This document shows positions 9,401 to 16,707 of a stretch of DNA of 40,675 bases, piece by piece. A model generated the notes under the pieces. That model had not been told where the DNA came from. It worked only from the letters and a program-made list of their open reading frames with translations, and did not search any database. The position numbers and the translations under genes are program-made. Within the stretch, counting starts at the first letter, position 1. Each line of letters opens with the position of its first letter. The stretch covers positions 1 to 40,675 of the forward strand of contig PASM01000008.1 of NCBI GenBank assembly GCA_002711965.1, given 5' to 3'. This stretch comes from Chloroflexota bacterium (lineage in GTDB: Bacteria > Chloroflexota > Dehalococcoidia > UBA1151 > TMED-70).

Positions 9401-9735
9401 TTATTAAAAAATTAAATAAAAACGGAAATAAGATTTATGCAACAGAAGGAACTTACAATTTCATAAAATCTATGGGATTTGATGTAGAAAAAGTAAATAA
9501 AATATTGAGCCAATCACCTACAGTAATAGATTTGATTTCCAACGGAAAAGTTGGAGCTGTTCTAAACACTGTAACTGGAGATAGATCTGCAATGCAAGAC
9601 GGATATCATATTAGAAGAAAAGCAACTGAGCTTTCTATTCCTTGTTACACATCAATAGACACAGCATATGCCACAGTTATGGAAACACACAATAAAACTA
9701 TGAATGTAAGCACTGTAGATGATTATACTGATTAG
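6481..9735 (+). CDS. carB: Carbamoyl-phosphate synthase large subunit
   Basis: At 1084 residues this is the full-length synthetase. Two homologous ATP-grasp halves are seen: the first opens VVGSGPIIIGQAAEFDYAG at about residue 8, the second opens VLGSGPIRIGQGIEFDY at about residue 556. Each half holds the R-x-S-x-V-L-G-G-type loop (RPAYTLGGTGGG and RPSYVLGGRAME). The C-terminal ~130 residues form the MGS-like allosteric domain, where UMP and ornithine bind in relatives. It uses two ATP, bicarbonate and CarA-derived ammonia. It is last in the pyr cluster. It ends 4 bases before the stop of the oppositely oriented methyltransferase gene, leaving no room for an independent terminator. Confidence 0.96.
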   Translation: MKNKTVLVVGSGPIIIGQAAEFDYAGAQACKSLREDGYRVVLINSNPATIMTDKEMADRVYIEPITTEIVEQIILKEKPFGILGTLGGQTGLNLTSELHKEGILEKYDVEILGTSIDSIETAEDRDKFREFLMKIDQPTPPSIAVNDVQNAKNAAKKIGYPVVIRPAYTLGGTGGGIAKNENELEEISSQGISLSRVGQVLIEKSLVGWKEVEYEVMRDNIGNVITICNMENIDPMGVHTGDSIVVAPSQTLNDKEYQMLRTASLDIISNLDIRGGCNVQLALKPSKIVKDTIGNDFETDPDYYVIEVNPRVSRSSALASKATGYPIARIASKIALGKNLDEITNPVTGKTFSVFEPALDYCVVKIPRWPFDKFPDADRSLGTQMKATGEVMGIERTFEAALLKSIRSLENNKPDLLVDPDNINSDKPMDDRLWDIAKRIRNGSNALNETKRTYIDFWFTNAIERIINIEKKIIDSELSKDLFSLAKDFGFSDKYIGKLKNIEETKIRELRKSFGVIPTYKMVDTCAAEFEALTTYFYSTYENENEAIPLEGKKAIVLGSGPIRIGQGIEFDYCSVHASISLQQNGIKSILINSNPETVSTDFDTSSRLYFEPLDSESVMDIIENESIAGELVDSLVQFGGQTAINMSQDLGKYKFPIRGSSADVINLASERGSFESICKKSGVLQPEGAATIDLDKAISIANKVGYPVMVRPSYVLGGRAMEIVYKEKDLIRYFKRAQNFVPGQTILVDHYIDGIEIEVDAICDEENILIPGIMQHVERAGIHSGDSTAVYPAYDLSETEKKNLVEATRKLGKSLGIKGLMNIQFIVKRSKKSFFDSSNKISPEESTLYVIEVNPRSSRTIPFISKVTGVPMIDLAIKVIYGEKLDKLGFSEGLVKEKNLFAVKSPVFSMSKLSGVDTYLGPEMKSTGEVMGIDNNLPNAMKKAMIASGLEVDSKTSFLLSIADRDKKDSVNFIKKLNKNGNKIYATEGTYNFIKSMGFDVEKVNKILSQSPTVIDLISNGKVGAVLNTVTGDRSAMQDGYHIRRKATELSIPCYTSIDTAYATVMETHNKTMNVSTVDDYTD

Positions 9736-9739
9736 AAAG

Positions 9740-10564
9740 TTATGCTTTTACTGCTCTAACTGAAAGCCAATTTCTTGGGACAGTAACCAAACTCATTTCA
9801 TCAAATACTTCTCTTAGAGCTTTTTGAAGAGTAGACTTTCCTATTTCTAATGGAACTCCAGGAAGAACACCTTCAATCCAATCCTTGAATTCACTTATAT
9901 AGTGAAATCCATCTATTGGGACCTGATATGACTTTGCTTTAATATGCTCAACTTTATAACCAGTATTTTCTAGCAAATCTTGGTAATCTTCAGGAGTTAG
10001 CTGCTCTCTTGAAGACACCTTGGCTGATTTATCTGGCTTTAAGTCATGATCTTTTTTTAATAATCTGAATGATCTAAACATCCATTTTTTATAAAAATCT
10101 AAAGATTCTTCAGGATGAGAACCGTCATAAAAAGAAGAATTAAACGCTAAAACTCCATTTTGGTTAAGTTTATTCCTTATTTCTGTCAAAAGTTTTTGTT
10201 TGTCAGGAACATAATGAATCGAATTACAATATATCATTGCATCTGCTTTTTCCTTAACTGCTTCTGTAAGGTTTTGAACTTCTGAGTGAATAAACTTTAC
10301 AATAGAATTATTTTCTACTTCTTGAGCTGCTGTAACTAAAGCACTTTTTGAACTGTCTACAGCATAGATTACGGAATCTTTAGCTAATTGTAATTTTTTT
10401 AATATAAGCTTTGTAATATTTCCTGTGCCACATCCAAGATCTACTATTGATTTTTTGTCATAAACATTTGCTAACTCTATAAATTCAGAGTTTATTGAAC
10501 CGTAAAAAGGTAAATTTGCAAATGCATTGAATGCATATTGTTCACTTTCAGATTGATTAGCCAT
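9740..10564 (-). CDS. Class I SAM-dependent methyltransferase of unknown substrate
   Basis: A 274-residue protein with the SAM-binding motif I, VDLGCGTGN, at about residues 41-49, an acidic residue ending the second strand (YAVDSS), and the motif IV region DAMIYCNSIHYV near residue 108. The fold is the common Rossmann-like methyltransferase of the UbiE/Trans-aconitate type. The C-terminal half (SYQVPIDGFHYISEFKDWI and on) is not one I can tie to a particular substrate. It stands alone between convergent carB and the divergent modA, so context gives no clue. Ubiquinone/menaquinone, tRNA and small-molecule methylation are all possible. No membrane segment or signal sequence is visible. Confidence 0.75.
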   Translation of the reverse strand: MANQSESEQYAFNAFANLPFYGSINSEFIELANVYDKKSIVDLGCGTGNITKLILKKLQLAKDSVIYAVDSSKSALVTAAQEVENNSIVKFIHSEVQNLTEAVKEKADAMIYCNSIHYVPDKQKLLTEIRNKLNQNGVLAFNSSFYDGSHPEESLDFYKKWMFRSFRLLKKDHDLKPDKSAKVSSREQLTPEDYQDLLENTGYKVEHIKAKSYQVPIDGFHYISEFKDWIEGVLPGVPLEIGKSTLQKALREVFDEMSLVTVPRNWLSVRAVKA

Positions 10565-10659
10565 AATTCAAAATTTCTTTAAACTTGTTAGTATTTTGAT
10601 ATTTAATAAATATTTTAACTTAGAATAACAGTATATCGAATAGATTTATATATATAAAA

Positions 10660-11424
10660 ATGCTTAATATTTTTTTTACTAAATTACTTATTATTTCTAT
10701 GTTTTTATTAGTTCTATTGATTTTTACAGGATGCGACGATGATAGAACAAAAATTATTATGGTAGCTGCTTCATTAGAAGAAATAGTAAATAGTGAATAC
10801 GTAGATACTGTAGATAAAGATAAATTTTTTATAAATTATGGAGGCTCACTAAGCCTTGCAAGAAGAGTAGAGCAGAACCAAAAAAAAATTGGTGCTGTAA
10901 TATTTGCATCTGATTATTCTATAGACCTGCTTGTCAAAAAAGGAATTATTGACAAAAAAAATATAAAAACTTTAGTTAATAACTCTTTGGTTTTAGCAAC
11001 TAAAAACAAAAATCAATCATATGAAGATTTTATGGATAAAATCAATAAAGGTTATCCTTATAAAATAGTCATTGCTGATGATAAATTAGCACCTGCAGGA
11101 AAATACTCTATACAGATAGTAGATAAACTTTTTTCAGAGGATATAAAAAATAAAAATTTTATTTCTTCAGGAGATGTTTCTTATGTTTCTAATTTATTAA
11201 TGTATAACGATGATTATTATGGGATTATTTATAAAACAGAAGCTATTAAGAATGATTTGGATATAATCTATGAATTTCCTAATCATCTACATGATGAAAT
11301 TGTTTATAAAATAGGGATTTTGAATCATAACAACAATCTATCAATTAATAATTTTATTGATAGACTTACTTCAAAGAATGCATTAATAAAATTGATTGAT
11401 TTAGGATTTAAGGTCGAAAAATGA
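10660..11424 (+). CDS. modA: Molybdate ABC transporter substrate-binding lipoprotein
   Basis: A 254-residue periplasmic-type binding protein. Residues 1-24 are a hydrophobic signal with a lipobox-like FTG-C25, so it is probably lipid-anchored outside the membrane. The opening of the mature protein (MVAASLEEIV) and the region ADDKLAPAGKYSIQIV resemble ModA proteins that bind molybdate or tungstate. Sequence divergence is high, so the assignment leans on its place: its stop overlaps the start of a ModB-type permease, which overlaps a ModC-type ATPase. No Shine-Dalgarno precedes the ATG, only an AT-rich run containing TATATA. Sulfate or another oxyanion is a less likely ligand. No Moco riboswitch is visible upstream. 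Confidence 0.75.
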   Translation: MLNIFFTKLLIISMFLLVLLIFTGCDDDRTKIIMVAASLEEIVNSEYVDTVDKDKFFINYGGSLSLARRVEQNQKKIGAVIFASDYSIDLLVKKGIIDKKNIKTLVNNSLVLATKNKNQSYEDFMDKINKGYPYKIVIADDKLAPAGKYSIQIVDKLFSEDIKNKNFISSGDVSYVSNLLMYNDDYYGIIYKTEAIKNDLDIIYEFPNHLHDEIVYKIGILNHNNNLSINNFIDRLTSKNALIKLIDLGFKVEK

Positions 11425-12044
11425 ATTATTTTGAAATCTTGATTACTACCTTGAAAATTGCTGTTACAGGTACTGCTATTTGCTTCTTTACTTCAATTTT
11501 AATGATTCTTTTTGTAAAAAAATATGAAAAATTAAAAGGTTTTTTTGATTTTATTACAGCTCTTCCTCTTGCTCTTCCTCCTGTTATTTCAGGATATTTT
11601 ATTTTAATTGTTTCAGATGGAAACTTATCATTTGAATGGATAGGAGGTAGCCTCGCATGTGCTGTTATTTCTTTGCCATTAGTATACAGAATGATTTCAG
11701 TGACAATATTAAGTATTGATCAAAAAATTATTAATACAGCAAAAATTCTTGGTTCTGATAACAAAAACACTTTTGCTTTCATTATTTTTCCTATGGTAAA
11801 AACGGGAATAATATCCGCTATATTTTTAGGGTTTATTAGATCAATAAGTGAATTTGGAGCAACTATGATTATTGCAGGGAATATTTCTGGTAAAACTCAA
11901 ACTTTATCAACTGCAATTTATACTTCAATTCAAAGTGGTGATAAGGAGTCTATATATATTTTGTCTTCACTATCAATATTAATTGCTATAATAACTATTT
12001 TTATTTTCAATTTTATAAATAAAAAAGATGGTGTTGGTCTATGA
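11421..12044 (+). CDS. modB: Molybdate ABC transporter permease
   Basis: A 207-residue integral membrane protein with about five hydrophobic helices, a normal size for ModB. It has the LPLALPPVISGYFILI segment typical of molybdate/sulfate permeases. The EAA-type cytoplasmic loop runs from AKILGSDNKNT to the FPMV segment, followed by SEFGATMIIAGNISGKTQTL, which is highly characteristic of ModB/CysT. It forms the membrane channel, contacting the ATPase through the EAA loop. Start and stop both overlap the neighbouring genes by 4 bases, so equal synthesis of the three subunits is likely. Molybdate is favoured over sulfate because there is one permease rather than a CysT/CysW pair. Confidence 0.85.
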   Translation: MNYFEILITTLKIAVTGTAICFFTSILMILFVKKYEKLKGFFDFITALPLALPPVISGYFILIVSDGNLSFEWIGGSLACAVISLPLVYRMISVTILSIDQKIINTAKILGSDNKNTFAFIIFPMVKTGIISAIFLGFIRSISEFGATMIIAGNISGKTQTLSTAIYTSIQSGDKESIYILSSLSILIAIITIFIFNFINKKDGVGL

Positions 12045-13000
12045 ACAATATTGATTTTAATATTATTTCAAATTTGGGTGATTTTAGATTGGAAGCCAAA
12101 TCTGAATTTTCTAAAGGTGTAAATTTTATTTGGGGTAGATCAGGTAATGGAAAATCGACATTATTAAATAATCTTGCAGGTTTTATAACTCCTGATGAAG
12201 GACAAATAATAATTAATGAAAAAATATATTTTTCTTCAAATGAAAATATTAACGTACCTCCAAATAAAAGGCATATTTCATATGTTCAGCAGGAAGAAAA
12301 ACTCTTCCCAAACTTTAATGTTTTAAAGAATATTGAATTTGGATTCAACTTTTTGAATAACATTCAAAAGAAAATAACACCATCCGAGATCATAGATCTT
12401 TTTGAAATTAGGCACCTTTTAGATTTTTATCCAACACAACTTTCTGGAGGCCAAAAACAAAAAGTAGCTTTGGCTAGAGCACTAGCAAGAAATGGAAATG
12501 TCTTGATGTTAGATGAACCATTAAATTCAATTGATTTTATTTCAAGTAAAAAAATTTTTGAAATAATTGAAAATCTTTCTAATGAGTTTAAATTATGTGT
12601 ACTTTATATTACTCATTCTATTGATGAAATCTCTAGAACTAATAAAAATATTCTTTATGTAAATAATGGATATGCTAATGAAAAAAAGACAAAAAGTAGT
12701 ATTTTAGAATTTTGGGAAGATGAAAATTTGTTGAATGACATTGATAATGGAAAATATTTTGAAAATTATTTTTCATCTAAAAGTGTGATGGTTTCAAAAA
12801 ATAAATTTTCGCACAATGATTTGGGATTTTATTTTTCTGGAGAAATAAAAGGAATAATTAAGAATGATAAATCTACTTTGATTAAAATAAAATCAGATAA
12901 AGATTACTTTGTTTCACTAGATAATGAGATTTTTAGTAAACTAGAATTGAATAGAGAGGATAAAGTTTTTTGTTTTGTTTATAAAAACTTAGTTTTATGA
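12041..13000 (+). CDS. modC: Molybdate ABC transporter ATP-binding protein
   Basis: A 319-residue ABC ATPase. Walker A is GRSGNGKST at residues 32-40, the Q-loop is at VQQ near 82-84, the signature LSGGQ at 134-138, Walker B VLMLDE at 154-159 and the H-loop in ITHS near 192. All catalytic elements are intact. Residues after ~250 form a short TOBE-like region (FSGEIKGIIKNDKSTLIKI), where ModC proteins bind oxyanion regulators. It energises import through ModB. Its TGA overlaps the pyrF start by ATGA, linking molybdate uptake to a pyrimidine gene in one transcript. Molybdate import implies molybdoenzymes elsewhere in the genome. Confidence 0.88.
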   Translation: MNNIDFNIISNLGDFRLEAKSEFSKGVNFIWGRSGNGKSTLLNNLAGFITPDEGQIIINEKIYFSSNENINVPPNKRHISYVQQEEKLFPNFNVLKNIEFGFNFLNNIQKKITPSEIIDLFEIRHLLDFYPTQLSGGQKQKVALARALARNGNVLMLDEPLNSIDFISSKKIFEIIENLSNEFKLCVLYITHSIDEISRTNKNILYVNNGYANEKKTKSSILEFWEDENLLNDIDNGKYFENYFSSKSVMVSKNKFSHNDLGFYFSGEIKGIIKNDKSTLIKIKSDKDYFVSLDNEIFSKLELNREDKVFCFVYKNLVL

Positions 13001-13812
13001 GTTCATTTAATAATAATCTAATTGAATCAGTAATTAATAAAAAATCTTTTTTAATTGTTGGTTTGGATCCTAGCCCAGAAAAAATGCCTATCAAAGATGT
13101 TTTTGAATTTAACAAAGAGATTATTGATAGTACTTATGATCTTGTTGTAGGTTATAAACCTCAATTAGCATATTATGAATCAACTGGTTTTGAAGGTCTA
13201 GAAGCTTTATATAAAACGGTAGATTACATTAAGAATTTACCTGAAAAAAAAATTCTAATTGGAGATTGTAAAAGATCTGATATTGATTCTACAAGTGAAG
13301 CTTACGCAAGAGCTATGTTTGGGTTTTGGGATTTTGATGCTGTGACTATTGTACCTTTTTTTGGTTCAGATGGAATCAAGCCTTTTGTAGATTTCAAAGA
13401 TAAGGGAATTTTTATTGTTTGTAAATCAAGTAATAAATCTGGAGGAGAGATTCAAGATTTTTATTCTGAAAAAAACAATATGACTCTTTTTGAAAATATT
13501 GCAAATTTGTCAGATAAGTTAAATGTTAACAATAATGTTTGCTTGGTAATGGGAGCTACTTATCCAAGCGAATTAAAAATAGTGAGAAAAAAACATCCGC
13601 AATTGCCTTTTTTGATTCCAGGTTTAGGACATCAAAAAGGTGATTTGTCTGAAGTTATTGATAATGCAATAATTAATAATATTCCAAATATTTTAATCAA
13701 CTCTTCTAGAGGAATAATTTATGCATCTGATGATCCAAATAAATTTGCAGAAATGGCAAGAGAAAAGGTTCAACAAATAAATACTCAGATAAATGACCTA
13801 TATTCATTTTAA
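12997..13812 (+). CDS. pyrF: Orotidine 5'-phosphate decarboxylase (type 2)
   Basis: A 271-residue TIM-barrel enzyme catalysing OMP to UMP, the last step of the pathway begun by the carAB/pyrBC genes 3 kb upstream. It opens LIVGLDPSPEKMP; the catalytic segment DCKRSDIDSTSEAYA near residue 90 holds the Lys-Asp network of the type 2 subfamily (usually DAKRGDIGSTA). LIPGLGHQKGD near residue 205 and NSSRGIIYAS near 238 bind the phosphate. The subfamily is typical of actinobacteria and Chloroflexota. It is separated from the main pyr cluster and sits at the end of the mod operon with an ATGA overlap, so it probably escapes the PyrR hairpin. No Shine-Dalgarno of its own is visible; it may depend on coupling. 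Confidence 0.92.
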   Translation: MSSFNNNLIESVINKKSFLIVGLDPSPEKMPIKDVFEFNKEIIDSTYDLVVGYKPQLAYYESTGFEGLEALYKTVDYIKNLPEKKILIGDCKRSDIDSTSEAYARAMFGFWDFDAVTIVPFFGSDGIKPFVDFKDKGIFIVCKSSNKSGGEIQDFYSEKNNMTLFENIANLSDKLNVNNNVCLVMGATYPSELKIVRKKHPQLPFLIPGLGHQKGDLSEVIDNAIINNIPNILINSSRGIIYASDDPNKFAEMAREKVQQINTQINDLYSF

Positions 13813-13828
13813 AAAATGCTGAATTTTA

Positions 13829-13856
13829 TTGACCAATATCCAAAAATAATTATTCT
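13829..13856 (+). promoter_or_regulatory. Candidate promoter giving a leaderless start for the DUF151-ATP synthase operon
   Basis: TTGACC (13829-13834) and TATTCT (13851-13856) are 16 bases apart. The ATG at 13863 lies where transcription would start, and no Shine-Dalgarno precedes it. Spacing and position fit a leaderless mRNA. Confidence 0.45.
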
Positions 13857-13862
13857 ATAAAT

Positions 13863-14399
13863 ATGTACGAAATGATAGTAGACAGTCTAAAAATTAACGC
13901 AATGGGGCAAAGAGTAATGATCCTAAAGCAAAAATCAGGATCTTTGTATCTAGCAATATGGATTGCTGCAGCAGAAGCAGATGCAATTGCAATTAGGATG
14001 CAAAAAGTTGATGTCCCTAGGCCACTTACTCATGATCTTTTTTGCAATGCTATAGAAAAACTTGGAGGACAAATTAACAAAATTATAATTGATAATTTAG
14101 ATTCAGGAACTTTTTTTGCAAAAATTTCTATGTCTATAAATGGTAAAGAAGTAGAATTAGATTCTCGTCCATCTGATGCAATGGTTATTGCACTTAAGCT
14201 AAATATTCCTATTATGTGTGTAGCTAAAGTTATTGAAAAGGCTGGATTTCAAAAGTCCAACATGGATATAGACAAATCACATGATGAAAATGAAACTTCG
14301 GGTGATGATGAAGATTCTTATTCTCCTATGGGAGAAAAAGAAAGGGAGAGATTATCTGTCTTTGAGTCATTTATTGATAGCTTGGATATAGATGAGTAA
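13863..14399 (+). CDS. Bifunctional nuclease family protein (DUF151)
   Basis: A 178-residue protein. Residues 1-130 match the DUF151/bifunctional nuclease domain: MILKQKSGSLYLAIWI near the start, IRMQKVDVPRPLTHDLF in the middle and ELDSRPSDAMVIALKLNIPI near residue 100. Characterised members have RNase and DNase activity, but the physiological role is unsettled. The C-terminal 50 residues are an acidic, low-complexity tail (DENETSGDDED) ending FESFIDSLDIDE. It is widespread in Chloroflexota, Thermotogota and actinobacteria. Its end overlaps the AtpZ-like gene by 8 bases, so it is co-transcribed with the ATP synthase; whether this has functional meaning is unknown. The ATG lacks a ribosome-binding site and may be leaderless. 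Confidence 0.85.
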   Translation: MYEMIVDSLKINAMGQRVMILKQKSGSLYLAIWIAAAEADAIAIRMQKVDVPRPLTHDLFCNAIEKLGGQINKIIIDNLDSGTFFAKISMSINGKEVELDSRPSDAMVIALKLNIPIMCVAKVIEKAGFQKSNMDIDKSHDENETSGDDEDSYSPMGEKERERLSVFESFIDSLDIDE

Positions 14400-14628
14400 A
14401 AATAATAATAATGATGAAAATTCTAAGAGTACTATAATTTCTTCATTTTATTTGGCTGGCAAATATTTAGGTATGGGATGGATTATGATAACACCTATAG
14501 TAATTTTTACTTTTGGTGGCAATTTTTTAGATAATCGATTAAATCTTGGCTATTTTATGACCTTAATGGGTTTGATGATTGGACTTTTTGTAGGTATTAT
14601 TTGTACGGTTAGAATTTTAAAAAGCTAA
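14392..14628 (+). CDS. AtpZ/AtpI-like small membrane protein
   Basis: A 78-residue protein with a polar, Asn-rich N-terminus followed by two hydrophobic helices (about 26-47 and 52-74). The pattern GKYLGMGWIMITPIVIF ... GGNFLDNRL ... GLMIGLFVGIICTVRIL is that of the small F1Fo-associated family (ATPase_gene1/AtpZ), encoded just ahead of subunit a in many bacteria. Members help assemble the c-ring or move Mg2+/Ca2+. Here it lies between DUF151 (8-base overlap) and the subunit a gene, the expected place. The similarity is short and hydrophobic, so AtpI versus AtpZ cannot be decided; I leave the symbol empty. Confidence 0.7.
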   Translation: MSKNNNNDENSKSTIISSFYLAGKYLGMGWIMITPIVIFTFGGNFLDNRLNLGYFMTLMGLMIGLFVGIICTVRILKS

Positions 14629-14650
14629 AAATAAGGAAAATTTAATTTAG

Positions 14651-15895
14651 ATGTTTCTTAAACCAAAAATAATTTTAATTCTTTCAGCTCTTTTATCTGT
14701 TTTTGTAATATCAACATTAGGTGGAGCTCTTGGTGATAGTTTTGGGTTTGGTTTTCTTGGTGGACCGATGCCATTTATTTCTATTGCAGCTGAAACAGTC
14801 TTGCATATTTCAACACCCTTTTCTTATGATTTGAAAAACTCTACCATAATGCTTTGGATTGCAATGATAGTTATTATAACTTTGTCTTGGTTAGCAACAA
14901 GAAATATGAAAGAAATTCCTTCTGGTCTGCAAAATGTATTTGAACTTATTTTTCAATTTTGGATTGACACTGCGGATGAAGCGGGAGGGAAATCATCAAG
15001 AAGATTCCTGCCTGTAGTTATAACTATTTTCTTAGGTGTTCTTATATTTAACTGGCTTGGAATACTTCCTGGAGTAGGATCAATTGGAAAAGTAGAAACA
15101 GTTGAAGAATGGGTACACCATCATTCACATTCGGGTCACTGTGGCGATGATTACAAGTCAGATCAAACTCTTGCTGAGTTATGTGTTCTAGAAGAAGATT
15201 ATAATCATGGATTCGTTGTTTTTGACACTAACGGTTCAATCAATATAATGCCACTTGGTAGAGGAGAGACAAGTAGAGCTCCTTTAAGTGCAATTGGAGG
15301 ATATGTTCCTGAAGATATAGTAAAAATCAAGAAAAAAATTAAAAGCGGAACTTCTCCTTCTGATATACCAGAGTTTGTACAGATACAAAAAAATATACAT
15401 GACGGTAAAGTTGTAAATTTATATACTAAAGAATCTGATGGATCAATTAGCCCTAAATCATATTTAGGTAAAAACACAGGAGAGCTAATTCCATACTTCA
15501 GAGGTGCATCAACTGATGTAAATACTACCCTAGCGATAGCAATTTTTTCAATGATGGCTATCCAATTTTGGGGTTTTTCATCCCTTGGATTTAAAGGTTA
15601 TGGTGGAAAATTTATTAATTTTTCACACGGTCCTATAAATGCATTTGTAGGGATACTTGAATTATTTGGTGAATTTGCTAAAACTATTAGTTTTACATTT
15701 AGGCTTTTTGGAAACATGTTTGCTGGTGAAATTGTGTTGATATCTATGGGATTTTTATTACCATTAATAGGTATGATGCCTTTTATGGGTCTGGAAATCT
15801 TTGTGGGTATGATTCAAGCCTTGATTTTTTCGATGTTGACTTTAGTTTTTGGTGTAATGGCTGTAACATCTCACTCAGAGCATGATGACCATTAG
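14651..15895 (+). CDS. atpB: ATP synthase subunit a with a large internal insertion
   Basis: The proton-channel subunit of Fo. At 414 residues it is far longer than the usual ~240-300. Conserved parts are intact: FNWLGILPG near 133-141, STDVNTTLAIAIF near 287-299, and the essential arginine R351 in FRLFGNMFAGE, followed by the C-terminal helices. Between residues ~143 and ~281 is an extra hydrophilic stretch. It opens with a His-rich segment (EEWVHHHSHSGHCGDD), has two cysteines (164, 178) and is mostly polar and charged, so it should form a soluble domain at the membrane surface. The C-terminus is also acidic and His-rich (SHSEHDDH). It precedes atpE by 41 bases. Frame is continuous and codon use looks like its neighbours, so this is not a frameshift. 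Confidence 0.93.
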   Translation: MFLKPKIILILSALLSVFVISTLGGALGDSFGFGFLGGPMPFISIAAETVLHISTPFSYDLKNSTIMLWIAMIVIITLSWLATRNMKEIPSGLQNVFELIFQFWIDTADEAGGKSSRRFLPVVITIFLGVLIFNWLGILPGVGSIGKVETVEEWVHHHSHSGHCGDDYKSDQTLAELCVLEEDYNHGFVVFDTNGSINIMPLGRGETSRAPLSAIGGYVPEDIVKIKKKIKSGTSPSDIPEFVQIQKNIHDGKVVNLYTKESDGSISPKSYLGKNTGELIPYFRGASTDVNTTLAIAIFSMMAIQFWGFSSLGFKGYGGKFINFSHGPINAFVGILELFGEFAKTISFTFRLFGNMFAGEIVLISMGFLLPLIGMMPFMGLEIFVGMIQALIFSMLTLVFGVMAVTSHSEHDDH

Positions 15896-15936
15896 GAGCA
15901 AATTGAATAAAAAAAAATAAGTGAAGGGAGAAACAA

Positions 15937-16164
15937 ATGGCAAGTGAATGGCAACCAATAGGAGCTGCGTTATCAATGGGGTTAGGAGCAATTGGATCAG
16001 CTTTAGGGATTGGAATGTTAGCTAATGGAGCTTTACAATCTTTAGGAAGAAATCCTGAAGCTAGAGGGCCTATTCAGCAAAGTATGATTTTAGCTATTGC
16101 ATTTACAGAAGCGATTGCTATTTATGCTTTAGTTGTAGCCATATTAATACTGTTCGTTTTATAA
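15937..16164 (+). CDS. atpE: ATP synthase subunit c
   Basis: A 75-residue hairpin protein forming the rotor ring. Helix 1 carries the glycine-rich packing motif (GLGAIGSALGIGMLANGA), the polar loop is the conserved GRNPEARG at 37-44, and the ion-carrying carboxylate is E58 in AFTEAIAIYAL. No glutamine sits in the helix 1 position used by sodium-binding rings, and no Ser/Thr follows E58, so proton coupling is inferred. A strong GGGAG lies 6 bases before the ATG. A perfect hairpin follows the stop codon and may protect this mRNA segment, since many copies of c are needed per complex. Confidence 0.96.
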   Translation: MASEWQPIGAALSMGLGAIGSALGIGMLANGALQSLGRNPEARGPIQQSMILAIAFTEAIAIYALVVAILILFVL

Positions 16165-16166
16165 GA

Positions 16167-16194
16167 TTTTCAGCTGAGATTTCTCAGCTGAAAA
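16167..16194 (+). promoter_or_regulatory. Intercistronic hairpin between atpE and atpF
   Basis: A perfect 12-bp inverted repeat, TTTTCAGCTGAG and CTCAGCTGAAAA, with an ATTT loop. It lies 2 bases after the atpE stop and ends 3 bases before the AGGAG ribosome-binding site of atpF. The run of As rather than Ts after the stem argues against full termination on the plus strand. Differential mRNA stability or partial attenuation is more likely. Confidence 0.65.
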
Positions 16195-16209
16195 AATAGG
16201 AGATTAAAT

Positions 16210-16701
16210 ATGGAAGCATTAGGTATAAATTTATCAGTACTTATTACTCAGTTAGTAAGTTTTATAGTTTTGTTTTTAATACTTAGAAAACTTTTGTTTG
16301 GACCAATAAGCTCTATGCTTCAAAGTAGATCTGAAAAAATAAAAGAAAGCTTAGAAGCTGCTGAAAAAGTAAAAAATGAAGCTGATGAATCTGCTGAAAA
16401 ATTAGAAAAAGAAATAAACATTGCAAGACAAGAAGGTCAGAAGCTTATTCAAGTTGCAAGAGATGCCGCGGAGAATTTTAGGCAGCAAGAGATAGAAAAA
16501 GCTGAACAAGAATCTCAAGAGATTATTTCAAAGGCAAATAAAGCAATTGAGAAAGAAAGAGATCTTGCAATACAAAGTGTTAGAAAAGAATTTTCTTCAT
16601 TGGTAATTTCAGCTGCAACTAAAGTTGTTGATAAATCTATTGATGAAAAGGATCATAAAGATCTTATAGATAAAACACTAAAAGAAGAAATCAATAAGTA
16701 G
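16210..16701 (+). CDS. atpF: ATP synthase subunit b
   Basis: This 163-residue peripheral-stalk subunit has one N-terminal membrane helix (about 7-29), then PISSMLQSRSEKIKESLE, the usual start of the dimerising helix. The rest is a long charged coiled coil to the C-terminus (DKTLKEEINK), which contacts the delta subunit. It holds the alpha3beta3 head still against rotor torque. Length is typical. AGGAG lies 7 bases before the ATG, right after the intercistronic hairpin. The next gene, delta, starts 6 bases after the stop. Only one b-type gene is present in the operon, so the stalk is presumably a homodimer. Confidence 0.94.
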   Translation: MEALGINLSVLITQLVSFIVLFLILRKLLFGPISSMLQSRSEKIKESLEAAEKVKNEADESAEKLEKEINIARQEGQKLIQVARDAAENFRQQEIEKAEQESQEIISKANKAIEKERDLAIQSVRKEFSSLVISAATKVVDKSIDEKDHKDLIDKTLKEEINK

Positions 16702-16707
16702 TAAGTT

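Noticed and set aside
10565..10659. Moco riboswitch or ModE site before modA
   Set aside because: No conserved riboswitch stems or ModE palindrome are visible in this short AT-rich gap.
15205..15477. 90-residue frame opposite the subunit a insertion
   Set aside because: Considered as a source of the insertion, but the plus-strand frame is continuous with conserved flanks and the antisense frame has no start signal.
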